Source: Nitzschia sp. pyKryTriq1
Taxonomy: Eukaryota; Bacillariophyta; Bacillariophyceae; Bacillariales; Bacillariaceae
Reading direction: 5' to 3'
Assembly: GCA_956465555.1 (NCBI GenBank)
Contig: OY101115.1
Span: 868,001 to 932,000 of the forward strand
DNA: 64,000 bases
The notes under the pieces were generated by a model. The model was given only the letters and a program-made list of their open reading frames with translations. It searched no databases and had not been told where the DNA came from. Both the position numbers and the translations under genes were made by a program. Numbering within the stretch: position 1 is the first letter of the stretch; each line of letters opens with the position of its first letter. Positions 1-9,264 of this stretch are shown piece after piece.

Positions 1-131
1 AAGACGAGAACAAAAACGTAAAATGGACCGTATAAAATTTTCTTCTAATACAGCTTGACGCTGAACCAATGCTCCTTGTACCGGTAGATCTTTAACTCTT
101 GACACCAAACAAACCTGAATCTTCCATGACT

Positions 132-2141
132 CTACCTTTTTCGCTTCGAAAAGATGCTCTGTACGTCCTTCATCATATTGTATGCCGAGGATGGAGCGGC
201 TCGTCGGGCCAACATTTCGGGTACGCCTGGGGAGAATAAATGTGTCACATTCGTCAACTCACAGACTGAATGATCGGCGTTCGCTGGTCGAAACAGTAAG
301 ACACCTAGCAGCATTTCGCTTCGGATCGTATTTGCGGCTGGAGACTTGTGCTCCCCACTGTTATCCTCAAAGACACTACGAATGACTGTCATGTAGGATC
401 CAGGGGCCGAAGTGAGCGGTTTTGAGTAGGATAAACTCAGCGTTTCAATCGCCGTAGGAAGCAATTTTAGCTTGTTCAATGCTTTGACCATCTTACAATC
501 TCCTGCAAAGCCGAAGAGACTCATCTCTTCAGTGGTGTCGAGTCCCTCTTGTATCTTGACTAGGTCCTGACGGCCCTGGCTCAACTTGTTATATTCCTTG
601 ATCCGCGAAGAATCCATCATATACTCCACAAGTTCTCTTGGGGACGTATCAATCAGGCATCTTGCCTTGACGACGGGCCAGTCGCTTCCAAAACCAGTAT
701 GCCCAATGTCTCCCGTCCAAACAAGAATATCGTGGCCATGAGGAGCGTTCCAGGGCGAAACTGGCCACTCGTCAAGTCGATTGTCTTCGAGTGAAGTAGT
801 CTTATACTTGGCAAGAACACGCTCTGTATCTTTCGTAGGCTTGAACCGATTCGATTCATCAACTGCGATGCGATAGCCGAGCTTACACAAATTTTTCAGT
901 ATGGGGGTAATGTTGTTGTCGACAAATATCAATCCATTTGGCTTCGATAGCTTGTTGGGTTCCCCTGAGACGGAGAGAGATCGTTCACGGGCAAGATCTT
1001 CCTCAGGAATATCTAAATCATCGGCACGCATGAAGGAATCAAGTCGCCCCACACACGGGTCAGTAGATGCACGCGGACGTAGGGGCTTGGCACTCGATGG
1101 TTCGAGTTGAACCAATTCGTTAGTTTCTGTGCCGAGAGGTCTGTTATCAAGACTTGAGTCGGCACTGAGATCGCTAGTCTGAGACTGGAATACACGAAAA
1201 TCTGCACGCGTCGTAGTGTCCGGACTCGATGAACTATCCCCCTGCATTTGCTGAATGGATTCGATGAGAGCTTGAGATGCCCGTAGTGCATCCATCTGAA
1301 GTCGGCTCAGCTGTGCCTTGGTATCATCGAGCTCCTTCAGGTCGCGTCGTAACCGGTGTTCCGTTAAAACCAAGGCCTTTTGAAGCTTAAGGATTTCATT
1401 TTGAGCTTCGCCAACACGCTGGTAAATCGTATTTGCCCGTGCCTTTGTTGCTTCGGCTTCCAAGTGAACTTCTTCGAGATGCGCCTGGTGGTTCGCGAGA
1501 CGTAAATTCTGTTCCTGTATCCAGTCTAATGCCTCGTTGTTTTGCGACGACCTAGTAGGACGAGCTTTAAATGGAGAGATTCCTTCACCATTCCAACTTC
1601 CTCTTCGGCTTCTACGCTGTTCCTTTCTCACTCGCCGCTCTTCAATTTTGCCTCTGACTTTGTGGATTAATCGACCACCGCTTGGTCTCCATCGTCGGTT
1701 GCCTTGATTTTCAGAATTTGCTGCGTCCTCTTGCGATGGTTCCCCAGTTGCCGGGGGTGCCAAAGCTTCCAGAATAGTAGGATCACTAGATATCGCTCCC
1801 AGTGACCTCGAGCGTGACAACGATAGTCCAGGATGTCTTGGCGCATTTCCGCTTTGATCTGAAGGTTGACCATCGATCGGAACATGATCTAGACGTGATG
1901 GAAACAAATCCAAAGCCGCCAATTCTTCATCTGAGAGTTGTGTGACATTGGAAGTGGTTGCACTCGTCGTCGCTACTGGGCTGGGTAAATAAGGGACAAA
2001 GTCAATACCAAGAAGAGGCTGCAAGAACGCAGGTATAGCAATGCCCGACGAGGATGCATCATCCCTACTAGGATCACTCCAGTCACTAGGATTCGAAGAG
2101 TTAGCGCTAGTTCTTCTGGCCGATTTTTCCATTCTTTCCAT
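132..2141 (-). CDS. START-domain protein with central coiled coil
   Basis: The single-exon ORF encodes 669 aa. The first ~190 residues are Ser/Pro/Arg-rich and probably disordered. Residues ~200-297 form a long heptad-rich coiled coil rich in E, K, Q, L and A. The C-terminal third (about 400-655) resembles a START/Bet v1-type lipid-binding domain: it has the pattern IDTSPRELVEYMMDSSR followed by KEYN, and near the end a stretch matching the START C-terminal helix (PEMLARRAAPSSAYNMM). START domains bind lipids or sterols in a hydrophobic pocket. A membrane-contact or signalling role is inference only. No transmembrane segment or signal peptide is visible. The start is the first ATG of the frame; a second Met lies three codons later. 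Confidence 0.75.
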   Translation of the reverse strand: MERMEKSARRTSANSSNPSDWSDPSRDDASSSGIAIPAFLQPLLGIDFVPYLPSPVATTSATTSNVTQLSDEELAALDLFPSRLDHVPIDGQPSDQSGNAPRHPGLSLSRSRSLGAISSDPTILEALAPPATGEPSQEDAANSENQGNRRWRPSGGRLIHKVRGKIEERRVRKEQRRSRRGSWNGEGISPFKARPTRSSQNNEALDWIQEQNLRLANHQAHLEEVHLEAEATKARANTIYQRVGEAQNEILKLQKALVLTEHRLRRDLKELDDTKAQLSRLQMDALRASQALIESIQQMQGDSSSSPDTTTRADFRVFQSQTSDLSADSSLDNRPLGTETNELVQLEPSSAKPLRPRASTDPCVGRLDSFMRADDLDIPEEDLARERSLSVSGEPNKLSKPNGLIFVDNNITPILKNLCKLGYRIAVDESNRFKPTKDTERVLAKYKTTSLEDNRLDEWPVSPWNAPHGHDILVWTGDIGHTGFGSDWPVVKARCLIDTSPRELVEYMMDSSRIKEYNKLSQGRQDLVKIQEGLDTTEEMSLFGFAGDCKMVKALNKLKLLPTAIETLSLSYSKPLTSAPGSYMTVIRSVFEDNSGEHKSPAANTIRSEMLLGVLLFRPANADHSVCELTNVTHLFSPGVPEMLARRAAPSSAYNMMKDVQSIFSKRKR

Positions 2142-2890
2142 AGGTCTAATCTGCAGAAGATAGTTGTGATGGTATTATTCCCAACGAAGCATGGAAGGAG
2201 AAGAGTGAGGACTTGAGAGCACTAACGGTAAGTGTGAGATTGAAAACGATGTACATGGTCGTTCCATTTTCCATTTTTTTTTCGTGTATTAGTCGAGTTT
2301 CTTCTTCCTGTCGTCTGTCGCACGAGTGATGCACATGTAAACTACCGGTACGCGAGCAAGCGCGACAACAACGGAAGCGGAAAGAATGCTTTTGTTATTT
2401 TACACCACTCCACTCGTACTACCGGTACGTACGTGTACGTAGAGAGAGGAGACGAACGGTAGTACGGTAGAGCGGAGGAATCATCATCCATTGTACCAGG
2501 TACCATCTCTAGCTACTCTAGAGAACTGCTGAGGAAGACCAAGATCCCCGCAGCTAGCTACGAAGAAGAACTTATAGCTAATTTCGCTCCCGAACATACC
2601 GCACTGTGTAAAGCAAGCACATATTATCGGCCACTTGTGGCATGCTAGATTATTCTGACTGTTCTAAAAACTTCGGAGTTGCTCCTGGATCGATCGGTAA
2701 CAATGAGCAATTGGTGGAAATTTGAAAATGACGTTCCTACTACTGACGACGGCATTTTGTTCACATAGTATTGCTACGTTCCTGCGATTCATTCTTCCTC
2801 GTAAGATCTAAGCGGAGTGCTTCGATTTTAAAAGAAGAAGAAGCAAGAGTGAGTCCTCGACTGTACTGGCAGAGTAGAATGTCTCTACTA
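2142..2890. other. Intergenic, upstream of the START-domain gene
   Basis: About 750 bp between two minus-strand genes, holding the probable promoter of the START-domain gene. Several short palindromes of the ACCGGT/GGTACC/CGTACG type occur around 2342-2510. No convincing ORF, RNA gene or repeat array is seen. Confidence 0.6.
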
Positions 2891-4330
2891 CTAGCAACCA
2901 TCGGGTGGCGCAACCCCCAGTAATCGATAGGCTTCTTCCATGATGGCAGCGCTTGTATTGCCCATCAGTTTGGATTCTTTGATAATCTTTTTTTCTCGTT
3001 CATCCAGTTCTTCAATCTCCTTTGGTATGCTCTTTAGCTTCTTTCTGACATCGTAGACGCTCCAGTTGTAGCTTTCTCGTCGACTGGTCGAGTAGTCTTC
3101 GGCGTCCAGACGACACATTGTATGATATAGGCGACCCAATGCATGATGCAATAGAGTCGAATGATCTGGTTCCGAAGATGATGATGCAGACTTCTTCTTC
3201 TCCTTCTTCTTTGAAGTCGCCGCCGCCTTCTTGTCTTCGTTACCCTTCTCCTCTTCGGCGGCCTCACCACTAGTAGCGGACGCCACTGCTGTTGTAACTT
3301 CCTCTACTTCTGGTTTCTTGTTGAGATACGTTCGTTCCACAAAGGGTCGCAAAGGTGTATCCGCAGGTAAATATACCGTGTTGCATCGGATTGAGTTGGC
3401 TTTCTGTGCTAAATCGGCTGCTGTCAAGTCCTTGGGAGGTGGTGATGATAGTTTGCGACGTTTGTGTTCGGCTCGCTGATGGGCATTCCAGGCAGGTGTT
3501 CCAAGTCGTACCCCTAATCCCAGTTCCTCCCAGGAATAACGCGTGGCGACACGAGTAGGTTTCTTGTTGCTGTTGTTGTTGTTCTCGGCTCGTTGTTTTG
3601 CGGAAATGTTGTTAGTATTCCCGGGCTGTTTACTACTCGTGCTCGTGGTACCATTGTTTTTGGGCTCCCTCCTCGGAACACATTGAGCCGAAATACCAAC
3701 ACCCGGTAGGACCGTATGAACAACTTCGGGAGCATTTCGTGGTTGTTTCGTTTTATTTTTCCGTTGGATATCCCGACGAGCGTTCGCTTGCACTCGCGCC
3801 AAATCTTTCGATAACCTATTAACTGCTTTACTGACAGCGGGTGTGGAAAAGGCGGGAAGTGAGGATGCGCCCAGCACTCGATGATGCTGAAGAAGATTGT
3901 CTTGTGGTTGTGGTTGCTGTTGTCCGGCATTTTCAGTGGCCGACCTTGTGCCTGTTAATGCTGGCGGAGACGCCAAGGGAGATGCAACCTTATTCAATTG
4001 AGACTGTGTATGTGGTGTGAGCATACCCTGCACTATTCCCCGGCTTTGTAACAAGCGAACATATTGGTCTTCCATGGAGCCAGGCGGAAAACCAAAAAAA
4101 TGTGCAGTTTGCTGAGCGACGCCGTGCTGTTGTGGTTGTTGCTGTTGCGCGAACTGATTATTAGTAGTATTGTTGGAGCCGCCCATGGCCTCCTGCACAG
4201 ATAGATGCTGCTGCTGTTGCCGCTGTTGCCACAGAGCTGCCTCACGTTGCTGATTTGCTCGTTGCTGATAGGCTTGTTGTTGCAACTGATGAGCGCGCTG
4301 CAGGGCCTCTTCATACTCCATGTCCGCCAT
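2891..4330 (-). CDS. Q-rich low-complexity protein, unknown function
   Basis: One ORF of 479 aa. The first ~130 residues are strongly Gln-rich (QQQ runs, prion-like composition). The middle is basic and Asn-rich (residues ~170-260). A more ordered segment with W, Y and conserved-looking spacing follows (around RYSWEELGLGVRLGTPAW). After an acidic-to-lysine-rich linker, the C-terminal ~90 residues look folded and helical. The composition resembles nuclear transcription or RNA-associated proteins, but I recognise no domain. The long open frame and the folded C-terminus support it being a gene; its function is unknown. Its start faces the divergent phosphotransferase gene across a ~530 bp shared upstream region. 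Confidence 0.65.
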   Translation of the reverse strand: MADMEYEEALQRAHQLQQQAYQQRANQQREAALWQQRQQQQHLSVQEAMGGSNNTTNNQFAQQQQPQQHGVAQQTAHFFGFPPGSMEDQYVRLLQSRGIVQGMLTPHTQSQLNKVASPLASPPALTGTRSATENAGQQQPQPQDNLLQHHRVLGASSLPAFSTPAVSKAVNRLSKDLARVQANARRDIQRKNKTKQPRNAPEVVHTVLPGVGISAQCVPRREPKNNGTTSTSSKQPGNTNNISAKQRAENNNNSNKKPTRVATRYSWEELGLGVRLGTPAWNAHQRAEHKRRKLSSPPPKDLTAADLAQKANSIRCNTVYLPADTPLRPFVERTYLNKKPEVEEVTTAVASATSGEAAEEEKGNEDKKAAATSKKKEKKKSASSSSEPDHSTLLHHALGRLYHTMCRLDAEDYSTSRRESYNWSVYDVRKKLKSIPKEIEELDEREKKIIKESKLMGNTSAAIMEEAYRLLGVAPPDGC

Positions 4331-4865
4331 TTTCGTTCGTTCGACTTTACTAGCGAGCGATCACTCACTCACTCACTCACTCACTCACTCGCAATGTATG
4401 CACAGTATGTGTGTGTGGGTTTTGCCTTCGTTGCAGGTGCGAATGCTACTGGTCTGGCGATGCCCTAACGGTAGAAGTGAGAGAGATGATGATGCCGGAT
4501 GCCCGGATGCCGCTATCATCGTCGCGTTGTTCGTCGTGGATCGTTTTGGTTTGGTGTTTCGTCCATTTGAGTGTGGGGAGCAGTACCACGCTCTACGCGC
4601 TCCTACGCGACAAGGCTTCAGCGTGCCGCCGGCCGGCCTACCGTGTACCGTACCGTAGGCCGGTCAAAAATCATATTCAGTACGTACTTCGTACGTCGCT
4701 ACCACCACTCATTTTTTCCAACACATTTTTGGTCTTTTTCCTTGCTGCTTTATTACGCCTGCTGCTGCCTGCTGCTTGCTGCGTTTCATTGTTCATTGTT
4801 CATTGTTCACTGTTCATTATCATTATTGTCAAAATGATTATAGTGTCACTCACAATACTCGTACA
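4331..4865. promoter_or_regulatory. Divergent intergenic/promoter region with simple repeats
   Basis: This region is shared by two divergent genes. It contains a (TCAC)n tract at 4361-4391, an imperfect TTCATTG heptamer repeat at about 4785-4818 just before the phosphotransferase ATG, and short GGCCGGCC/GTACCGTAC palindromes near 4630-4670. Short ORFs across it are repeat-driven and not supported. Confidence 0.5.
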
Positions 4866-6122
4866 ATGAAGGAACTATTACCAATCATCCGACAAGCCTT
4901 CCCTGGCGCCAACAACTACGATACGCTGGCAACAGTCGTCCAAGCCAATGCTGAAGGGTATCGAGTTCTTCTCGAGGACGACGGCCAGCACGATGTGTTT
5001 GTGAAACGAGTCGATGCTTCCAAGTACGCCACGACCAAAACAAGCTGGCCGGATTTTCGTCGGACCATGATGTATTTGCGGACAGAAGTACGATTCTACA
5101 AAGAAATTTTGCCGGATCTTCAAAAGAGGGGCTTTGATGATGCAACACCTAAAATTTATCATGCCGACTATGATCTGGAGGGATTGATCGAGGAGGACGA
5201 AAAGGCCACGGATCAGAGTGTCCCAGAACCCATAGAATGGTCTGCGGAAGGCAAAGGGGGCTCTATCATTATGGGATCGATAGGAGAACCTTACTTTCAA
5301 GACTCCCCCATTTCATTGGATCAGGCCAAGGAAACTCTATCGGCGGTCGCGGCCCTACATGCCTCGGCATGGGAAGATTCCGAATTGCTAGAAAAGGCTG
5401 AAAAGTGGTTATCTCGGGGGAGTTATCATTTGAAAACGAGAAATGTCAAGGAGCTAGCAGGAATGCAACAAGCCTGGGAAAAGTTTTCGTCGAATTTTGC
5501 GCATTTGGATCCAGCTCTGTTTGAACGAACCGCAACTCTGGGGAGTCGTATCCAAAGTCTGGCCGAATACATATCCGACGAGGTCTCCCCTGGTCCTACG
5601 GATTCGTATGCTACCCTATCGCATGGAGATTTCAAGTCGATGAATTGTTTCTTGCCACCTCAAACTTGTTCTGACGATGATAATTCTACTACTACCGCTC
5701 GATCAGTATACTTGGTCGATTTTGCCTCCACTGGGGTCGGCCTGGGGATGAGTGATGTAGCCATGCATATCCACCATGCCGTCCTACCGGAGCATTTAGC
5801 AAATGGTGGAGAAGAAGAATTGCTCGAACATTACTTGACAGAACTCAACAGTCAGCTGGAATCCTCCTCCAAGTCCTATTACGACAAGGACGTTGCGATG
5901 CGACACTATCGACTGGCTGTAGCGGACTATTTTCGGTTCTTCCTTGGTCGATTTTGGAACAGTGCTACACCTGAATCATTTGCCAACAAAAAGGACAGCA
6001 AAAATACTGCATTGATGAATCGAAATGTCGATTCGGCTCTGGCATTTTTGCATCGAGTCGATGCTTATTTGAAACAAATTGAAATCGAAAAGGCGTCGAG
6101 CAGCAGTTCTCCTGCTGTATAA
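4866..6122 (+). CDS. CHK/EcKinase-like (APH-superfamily) phosphotransferase
   Basis: 418 aa from the ATG at 4866. The frame stays open 30 codons upstream, but that stretch is repeat sequence, so the internal Met is preferred. The kinase-like fold of small-molecule phosphotransferases is indicated by the catalytic-loop motif LSHGDFKSMN (HGD then N) and, about 25 residues on, the metal-binding VDFAS (the DFG analogue). The helix-rich C-terminus ends in a Ser run. The family (aminoglycoside/choline phosphotransferases, DUF1679/CHK kinases) transfers phosphate from ATP to a hydroxyl on small molecules. The substrate here is unknown. No targeting signal is seen, so it is probably cytosolic. Confidence 0.8.
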   Translation: MKELLPIIRQAFPGANNYDTLATVVQANAEGYRVLLEDDGQHDVFVKRVDASKYATTKTSWPDFRRTMMYLRTEVRFYKEILPDLQKRGFDDATPKIYHADYDLEGLIEEDEKATDQSVPEPIEWSAEGKGGSIIMGSIGEPYFQDSPISLDQAKETLSAVAALHASAWEDSELLEKAEKWLSRGSYHLKTRNVKELAGMQQAWEKFSSNFAHLDPALFERTATLGSRIQSLAEYISDEVSPGPTDSYATLSHGDFKSMNCFLPPQTCSDDDNSTTTARSVYLVDFASTGVGLGMSDVAMHIHHAVLPEHLANGGEEELLEHYLTELNSQLESSSKSYYDKDVAMRHYRLAVADYFRFFLGRFWNSATPESFANKKDSKNTALMNRNVDSALAFLHRVDAYLKQIEIEKASSSSSPAV

Positions 6123-6453
6123 ACCAGCTAAATACTGTCCTGTCTGTAGCACAAAGGCGTGCATGATGGATCTCTTCTACCGTACCGGTAGGCTATTGAT
6201 GAACCTTCGAAATAAATGCCTTGGCTACTGGTACTTCGTAGTACGATAATACCAGAGAGATACTGTAACGAATACGTAGACCTCAACAAGGATTATTCTA
6301 CTATCTATTCATGTTGCGCTGGAACAATTCGAGTAAAAAAAGGTCGCAAGAACTGATCGACCACTCCGATCCACGGGGCCGGTCGGCTCGATAAGAAAAT
6401 CGACTGCTTCGACCAACAGTTTTTCACCACGTCACTGATGATCTCTCCTCACA
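6123..6453. other. Intergenic 3' flank
   Basis: Downstream of the phosphotransferase and up to the left terminal repeat of the inverted-repeat element. It contains one ACCGGTA palindrome (about 6181-6190). Nothing else is recognised. Confidence 0.5.
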
Positions 6454-6548
6454 GCAACCTGCGGTACTTTCGGGATTTCTTGGGTTCACGAAAACTGCAG
6501 AACATGCCGGCGCATAAAATAACAGATACTGAACGGACAGTACGACAT

Positions 6549-6696
6549 GGAATTCCGAATCCCAATTCGGAATTCCATTTTGGATATTGGAATTCCATTT
6601 TGGAAATTGGAATTCCATTTTCCATTTTGGAATTCCATTTTGGAAATTGGAATTCCATTTTCCATTTTGGAATTCCAAAATGGAATTTGGAATTCC
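6549..6696. repeat. Left array: 8 x GGAATTCC, 20-bp period
   Basis: GGAATTCC begins at 6549, 6569, 6589, 6609, 6629, 6649, 6669 and 6689. Spacers are variants of ATTTTGGAAATT, ATTTTCCATTTT or AAAATGGAATTT. Apparent ORFs here on both strands are translations of the repeat. Confidence 0.95.
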
Positions 6697-7311
6697 AAAA
6701 GGGGGCGAGTGCCGACTAAGGGGTCGCTCCCGCCACTCCAGTCAAGCGACAGTAAATCACAGCGCTACGGATCCGTTGGAAGCGCGCTATTTTAAAAGGT
6801 GTTTCTGCTATTTCACAACGCGCGTGCCACAATTAATACGTCAGCAAATAACGATATTGCGTGATATAAAAAATAAAATTACACAGCGATTTCGATTTCT
6901 CGTGATCATCATCTAATCTCTTATTCTACAGTATTACTGTTCTCTTACGATACTACTCGCTCATACATGTAAGTTTTAACGTCCAACATACAACTACTGT
7001 AGAGTACTGTATTCAAACTACCGTAGAGTACTGTATTCAAACGCTACGAGTACTCGTTGTACAGTCCTGTAGTTGTACCGGTACCGGTACGCACAACAAT
7101 CAAAATAGGCCGGCGACCATGGGATTATTTTTCATGCGCGGCCGGCGCGAGAAGAAGCGCCAGTGCGCTTGAGAATACTTGTACCGGTACCTGGTACTGT
7201 ACGAGTACCGGTACCGTAGTTGTACAGGGCAGTTGGGTATGGTTCTCTGGTACAGGGCGCAGCGGGGGGCGTTCGTTGCGAACCGCTCACCCCCTTAGGC
7301 AAATAAAACTT

Positions 7312-7459
7312 GGAATTCCAAAATGGAAAATGGAATTCCAATTTCCAAAATGGAATTCCAAAATGGAATTTGGAATTCCAATTTCCATTTTGGAATTCCA
7401 AAATAGAAATTGGAATTCCAATTTCCAAAATGGAATTCCAAAATGGAATTTGGAATTCC
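7312..7459. repeat. Right array: 8 x GGAATTCC, 20-bp period
   Basis: GGAATTCC begins at 7312, 7332, 7352, 7372, 7392, 7412, 7432 and 7452. Copy number and period are the same as in the left array, and it sits the same distance (about 70 bp) from its terminal repeat. Confidence 0.95.
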
Positions 7460-7745
7460 AAGGGCTTATGTATTTAAATTGACACTTAGGATTTTCGGGT
7501 TCAACGGTTCGCTGCAATTCTGCCGATAGCCGGAGAAATCCCGAAATTACCGCAGGTTGCAGATCGGATCGCATCTCGTTGTCGTTCTACCGGTACCAGG
7601 TACCGTACCGGTACTTGTAGTTCGCATCGAGATCCAAAAAGCTGTCATCATCACCATGATGGATGATGGCCAAAAGACCGCAGAGTGTCAGCAAAAACCT
7701 TTGCCAACACTCCCACAGTATACCTTTTCTCGGAATCAATCAACG

Positions 7746-8141
7746 ATGCGTACCATCCTCTCCAAACTCCTCACGGCTCTTTTTGTCTTGCAATCGGTCG
7801 CGGCTTTTGTCCCGAACCAGGCGAACCGACCCGCTTTCGCTCCTCTGGCAGCGTCACCCAAGCCAATCAGCGAGAAGCTCTCAACATTCATGATGACTGC
7901 TGCTGTAGCGATTTCAACCTCTCCCCTCGTTGCTTTGGCGGAAGAAGCGGATGATTATGAATATGGTGCCGTCAACGCTCCCATCGGAATCGCGTGGGCC
8001 GCGGGCCTCTTGGCGGTTTTGACCGCTCTCTTGCCCCTCGCCCTTCAAGGCGGAGAAGACGCCTTCAATGAAATGAAGGACCGCGATTCTGACAAGTGGG
8101 GCAGTGGAAACTCCGATGCTCTTAACCGAAGAAAGAAATAA
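7746..8141 (+). CDS. Small plastid thylakoid-targeted membrane protein
   Basis: 131 aa from the ATG at 7746; the upstream open frame is not needed. The N-terminus looks like a bipartite diatom plastid presequence: a hydrophobic signal peptide ending in SVAAFVPN (phenylalanine after the cleavage site), a short Ser/Pro/Lys transit region, then a second hydrophobic stretch ending PLVALAEE, typical of a thylakoid-lumen signal. The mature part (~65 aa) has an acidic head, one transmembrane segment (IGIAWAAGLLAVLTALLPLA) and a polar, basic tail. That topology resembles small photosystem subunits such as PsbW, but I do not recognise the family and give no symbol. The promoter lies directly against the right end of the DNA element. 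Confidence 0.8.
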   Translation: MRTILSKLLTALFVLQSVAAFVPNQANRPAFAPLAASPKPISEKLSTFMMTAAVAISTSPLVALAEEADDYEYGAVNAPIGIAWAAGLLAVLTALLPLALQGGEDAFNEMKDRDSDKWGSGNSDALNRRKK

Positions 8142-8612
8142 TGAGGTGATTCGAAGCTCAAACGACCTCCGCTCCACCCCCACCCACTCAATCATTGATG
8201 ATTCGATCTGCAACCTTGATGACCGTTTTTTGGACACTATCCAATCAGAGAGTCAGTAAAATTTAAAATAGCTAGTAGAGGAATGGATCGGTATACAGCC
8301 TCTTGGTTTCAATTAATTGCCATTTCTCTCGGATGATGACATATCGTGCTACTATTACATCTACTGGCTTTTGTTGATTGTTGATAAGGAATAGAAAAAC
8401 AGTACCTGTAGTTGCGGTCATTATTGCCAAACGTATGTGAGTTTGACTCGTAGGACTAAAGAATCACGACTGACCGTCGGAAACTGCTCAGGCTCATTTT
8501 TGTCGTGGTCGTGGATCATCTTGCGTCTTATATGGATGTTGTCTTGGGTGTTGAGTGTTGAATCTCATCACTTATTTGCCATTGATGGAGCAACTACATA
8601 TTCTCACGAAAG
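8142..8612. other. Intergenic
   Basis: 3' flank of the thylakoid protein gene and 5' flank of the candidate selenoprotein gene. No ORF, repeat or RNA gene is seen. A short upstream exon of the selenoprotein gene could lie here but I could not find one. Confidence 0.45.
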
Positions 8613-9218
8613 ATGAACAAACAACAGATGAATTATTTGAATTTGAATCTTAATAAGAGACAAAAGAAGAACAAGGTGGATAGTCTTGCAGTCTTCGAAG
8701 AGGCAGCAGCTGCCAGCAGCAGCGCCTTGAAGAAAACTCACGATCGTACTTGGAGACCGCCCCCAAAGGAATACGTGGAATTGGGAACCATCCGGTACGC
8801 CAATTTGACACCAGATGGTCGTCATGGTGATTATAAAACTGCTTTGGAAGTAGCTTCCAATACTGGAAAGCCGATATTTGCCAATTTTGTGGAATGGAGT
8901 GGGTGACAAGGATGCAAAGACGCTGGTCGTATCTTTGCCGATCCAGTCGTTAAGAGAGCTGCGGAGGAATTATTCGTTCCTGCTGCATTCAACACATGGG
9001 ATCGAAGTGATTCTCGCCGCAACCAGCCAATGCGTCAATGGGGAGCTGGGTTGGCTACAAGCTGATGGGGGTACCTTAGAATAATCGATTCTAAGGGCAA
9101 ACTAGTCGTCAATGGCACAGGCCAACTCACTTCGTCCCGTCAACTTGACGAAGTAAAGCAAGTAATGCGAGAGGCATTGGAGGACCTGGGGGAGGATGTC
9201 CCAGGGTATCTTCTGTAG
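8613..9218 (+). CDS. Candidate thioredoxin-like selenoprotein with two in-frame UGA
   Basis: One frame runs from the ATG at 8613 to a TAG at 9216-9218 (201 residues) and is interrupted only by TGA at 8904 (residue 98) and TGA at 9063 (residue 151). Reading both as selenocysteine gives a coherent protein. Segment 55-97 ends GKPIFANFVEWSG, then U-Q-G-C, a UxxC redox motif in the position of a thioredoxin CxxC. KDAGRIFADPVVKRAAEELF follows, then a strand-like segment YLRIIDSKGKLVV right after the second U and a C-terminal helix. The layout fits thioredoxin-fold proteins with a CxxC-AGR-type motif. A hairpin with SECIS features starts 47 bp after the stop. The N-terminal ~45 residues are low-complexity, so the true start or an upstream exon is uncertain. 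The alternative is a pseudogene with two nonsense changes, but the absence of any frameshift or other stop argues against it. Confidence 0.72.
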
Positions 9219-9264
9219 ACGGAAAAACGCCTACGAGTAAAACTACCGATCTGAAAGGGAAGAA

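Larger units (their letters stand above)
6454..7560. mobile_element. MITE-like non-autonomous DNA element with paired 20-bp arrays
   Basis: A 1,107-bp symmetric unit. Terminal inverted repeats of 27 bp, beginning GCAACCTGCGGTA, lie at 6454-6480 and, reverse-complemented, at 7534-7560, with one mismatch. Inside each end, after about 70 bp, is an array of eight GGAATTCC palindromes at exact 20-bp spacing (6549-6696 and 7312-7459). The ~615-bp core holds no credible ORF; it has G-rich/C-rich CCCTTAG-type sequence next to each array and ACCGGT/GGTACC palindromes at 7075-7215. I see no transposase and no clear target-site duplication. Terminal inverted repeats plus symmetric subterminal repeats are typical of elements mobilised in trans by a DNA transposase. 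The superfamily is not assignable by eye. Confidence 0.75.

Noticed and set aside
6549-7459. CRISPR array
   Set aside because: The repeats are short palindromes with near-identical spacers, in two inverted arrays, in a eukaryotic genome without cas genes. This is an element with subterminal repeats.
6424-7574. Several ORFs of 70-140 aa on both strands with products rich in WNS, EFQ and IPF
   Set aside because: They are translations of the GGAATTCC 20-bp arrays in all frames and have no independent coding signal.
8613-9218. Simple pseudogene of a thioredoxin-like protein
   Set aside because: Only TGA codons interrupt the frame, there are no frameshifts, one TGA falls at a redox motif, and a SECIS-like hairpin follows. 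A pseudogene remains possible but less likely.
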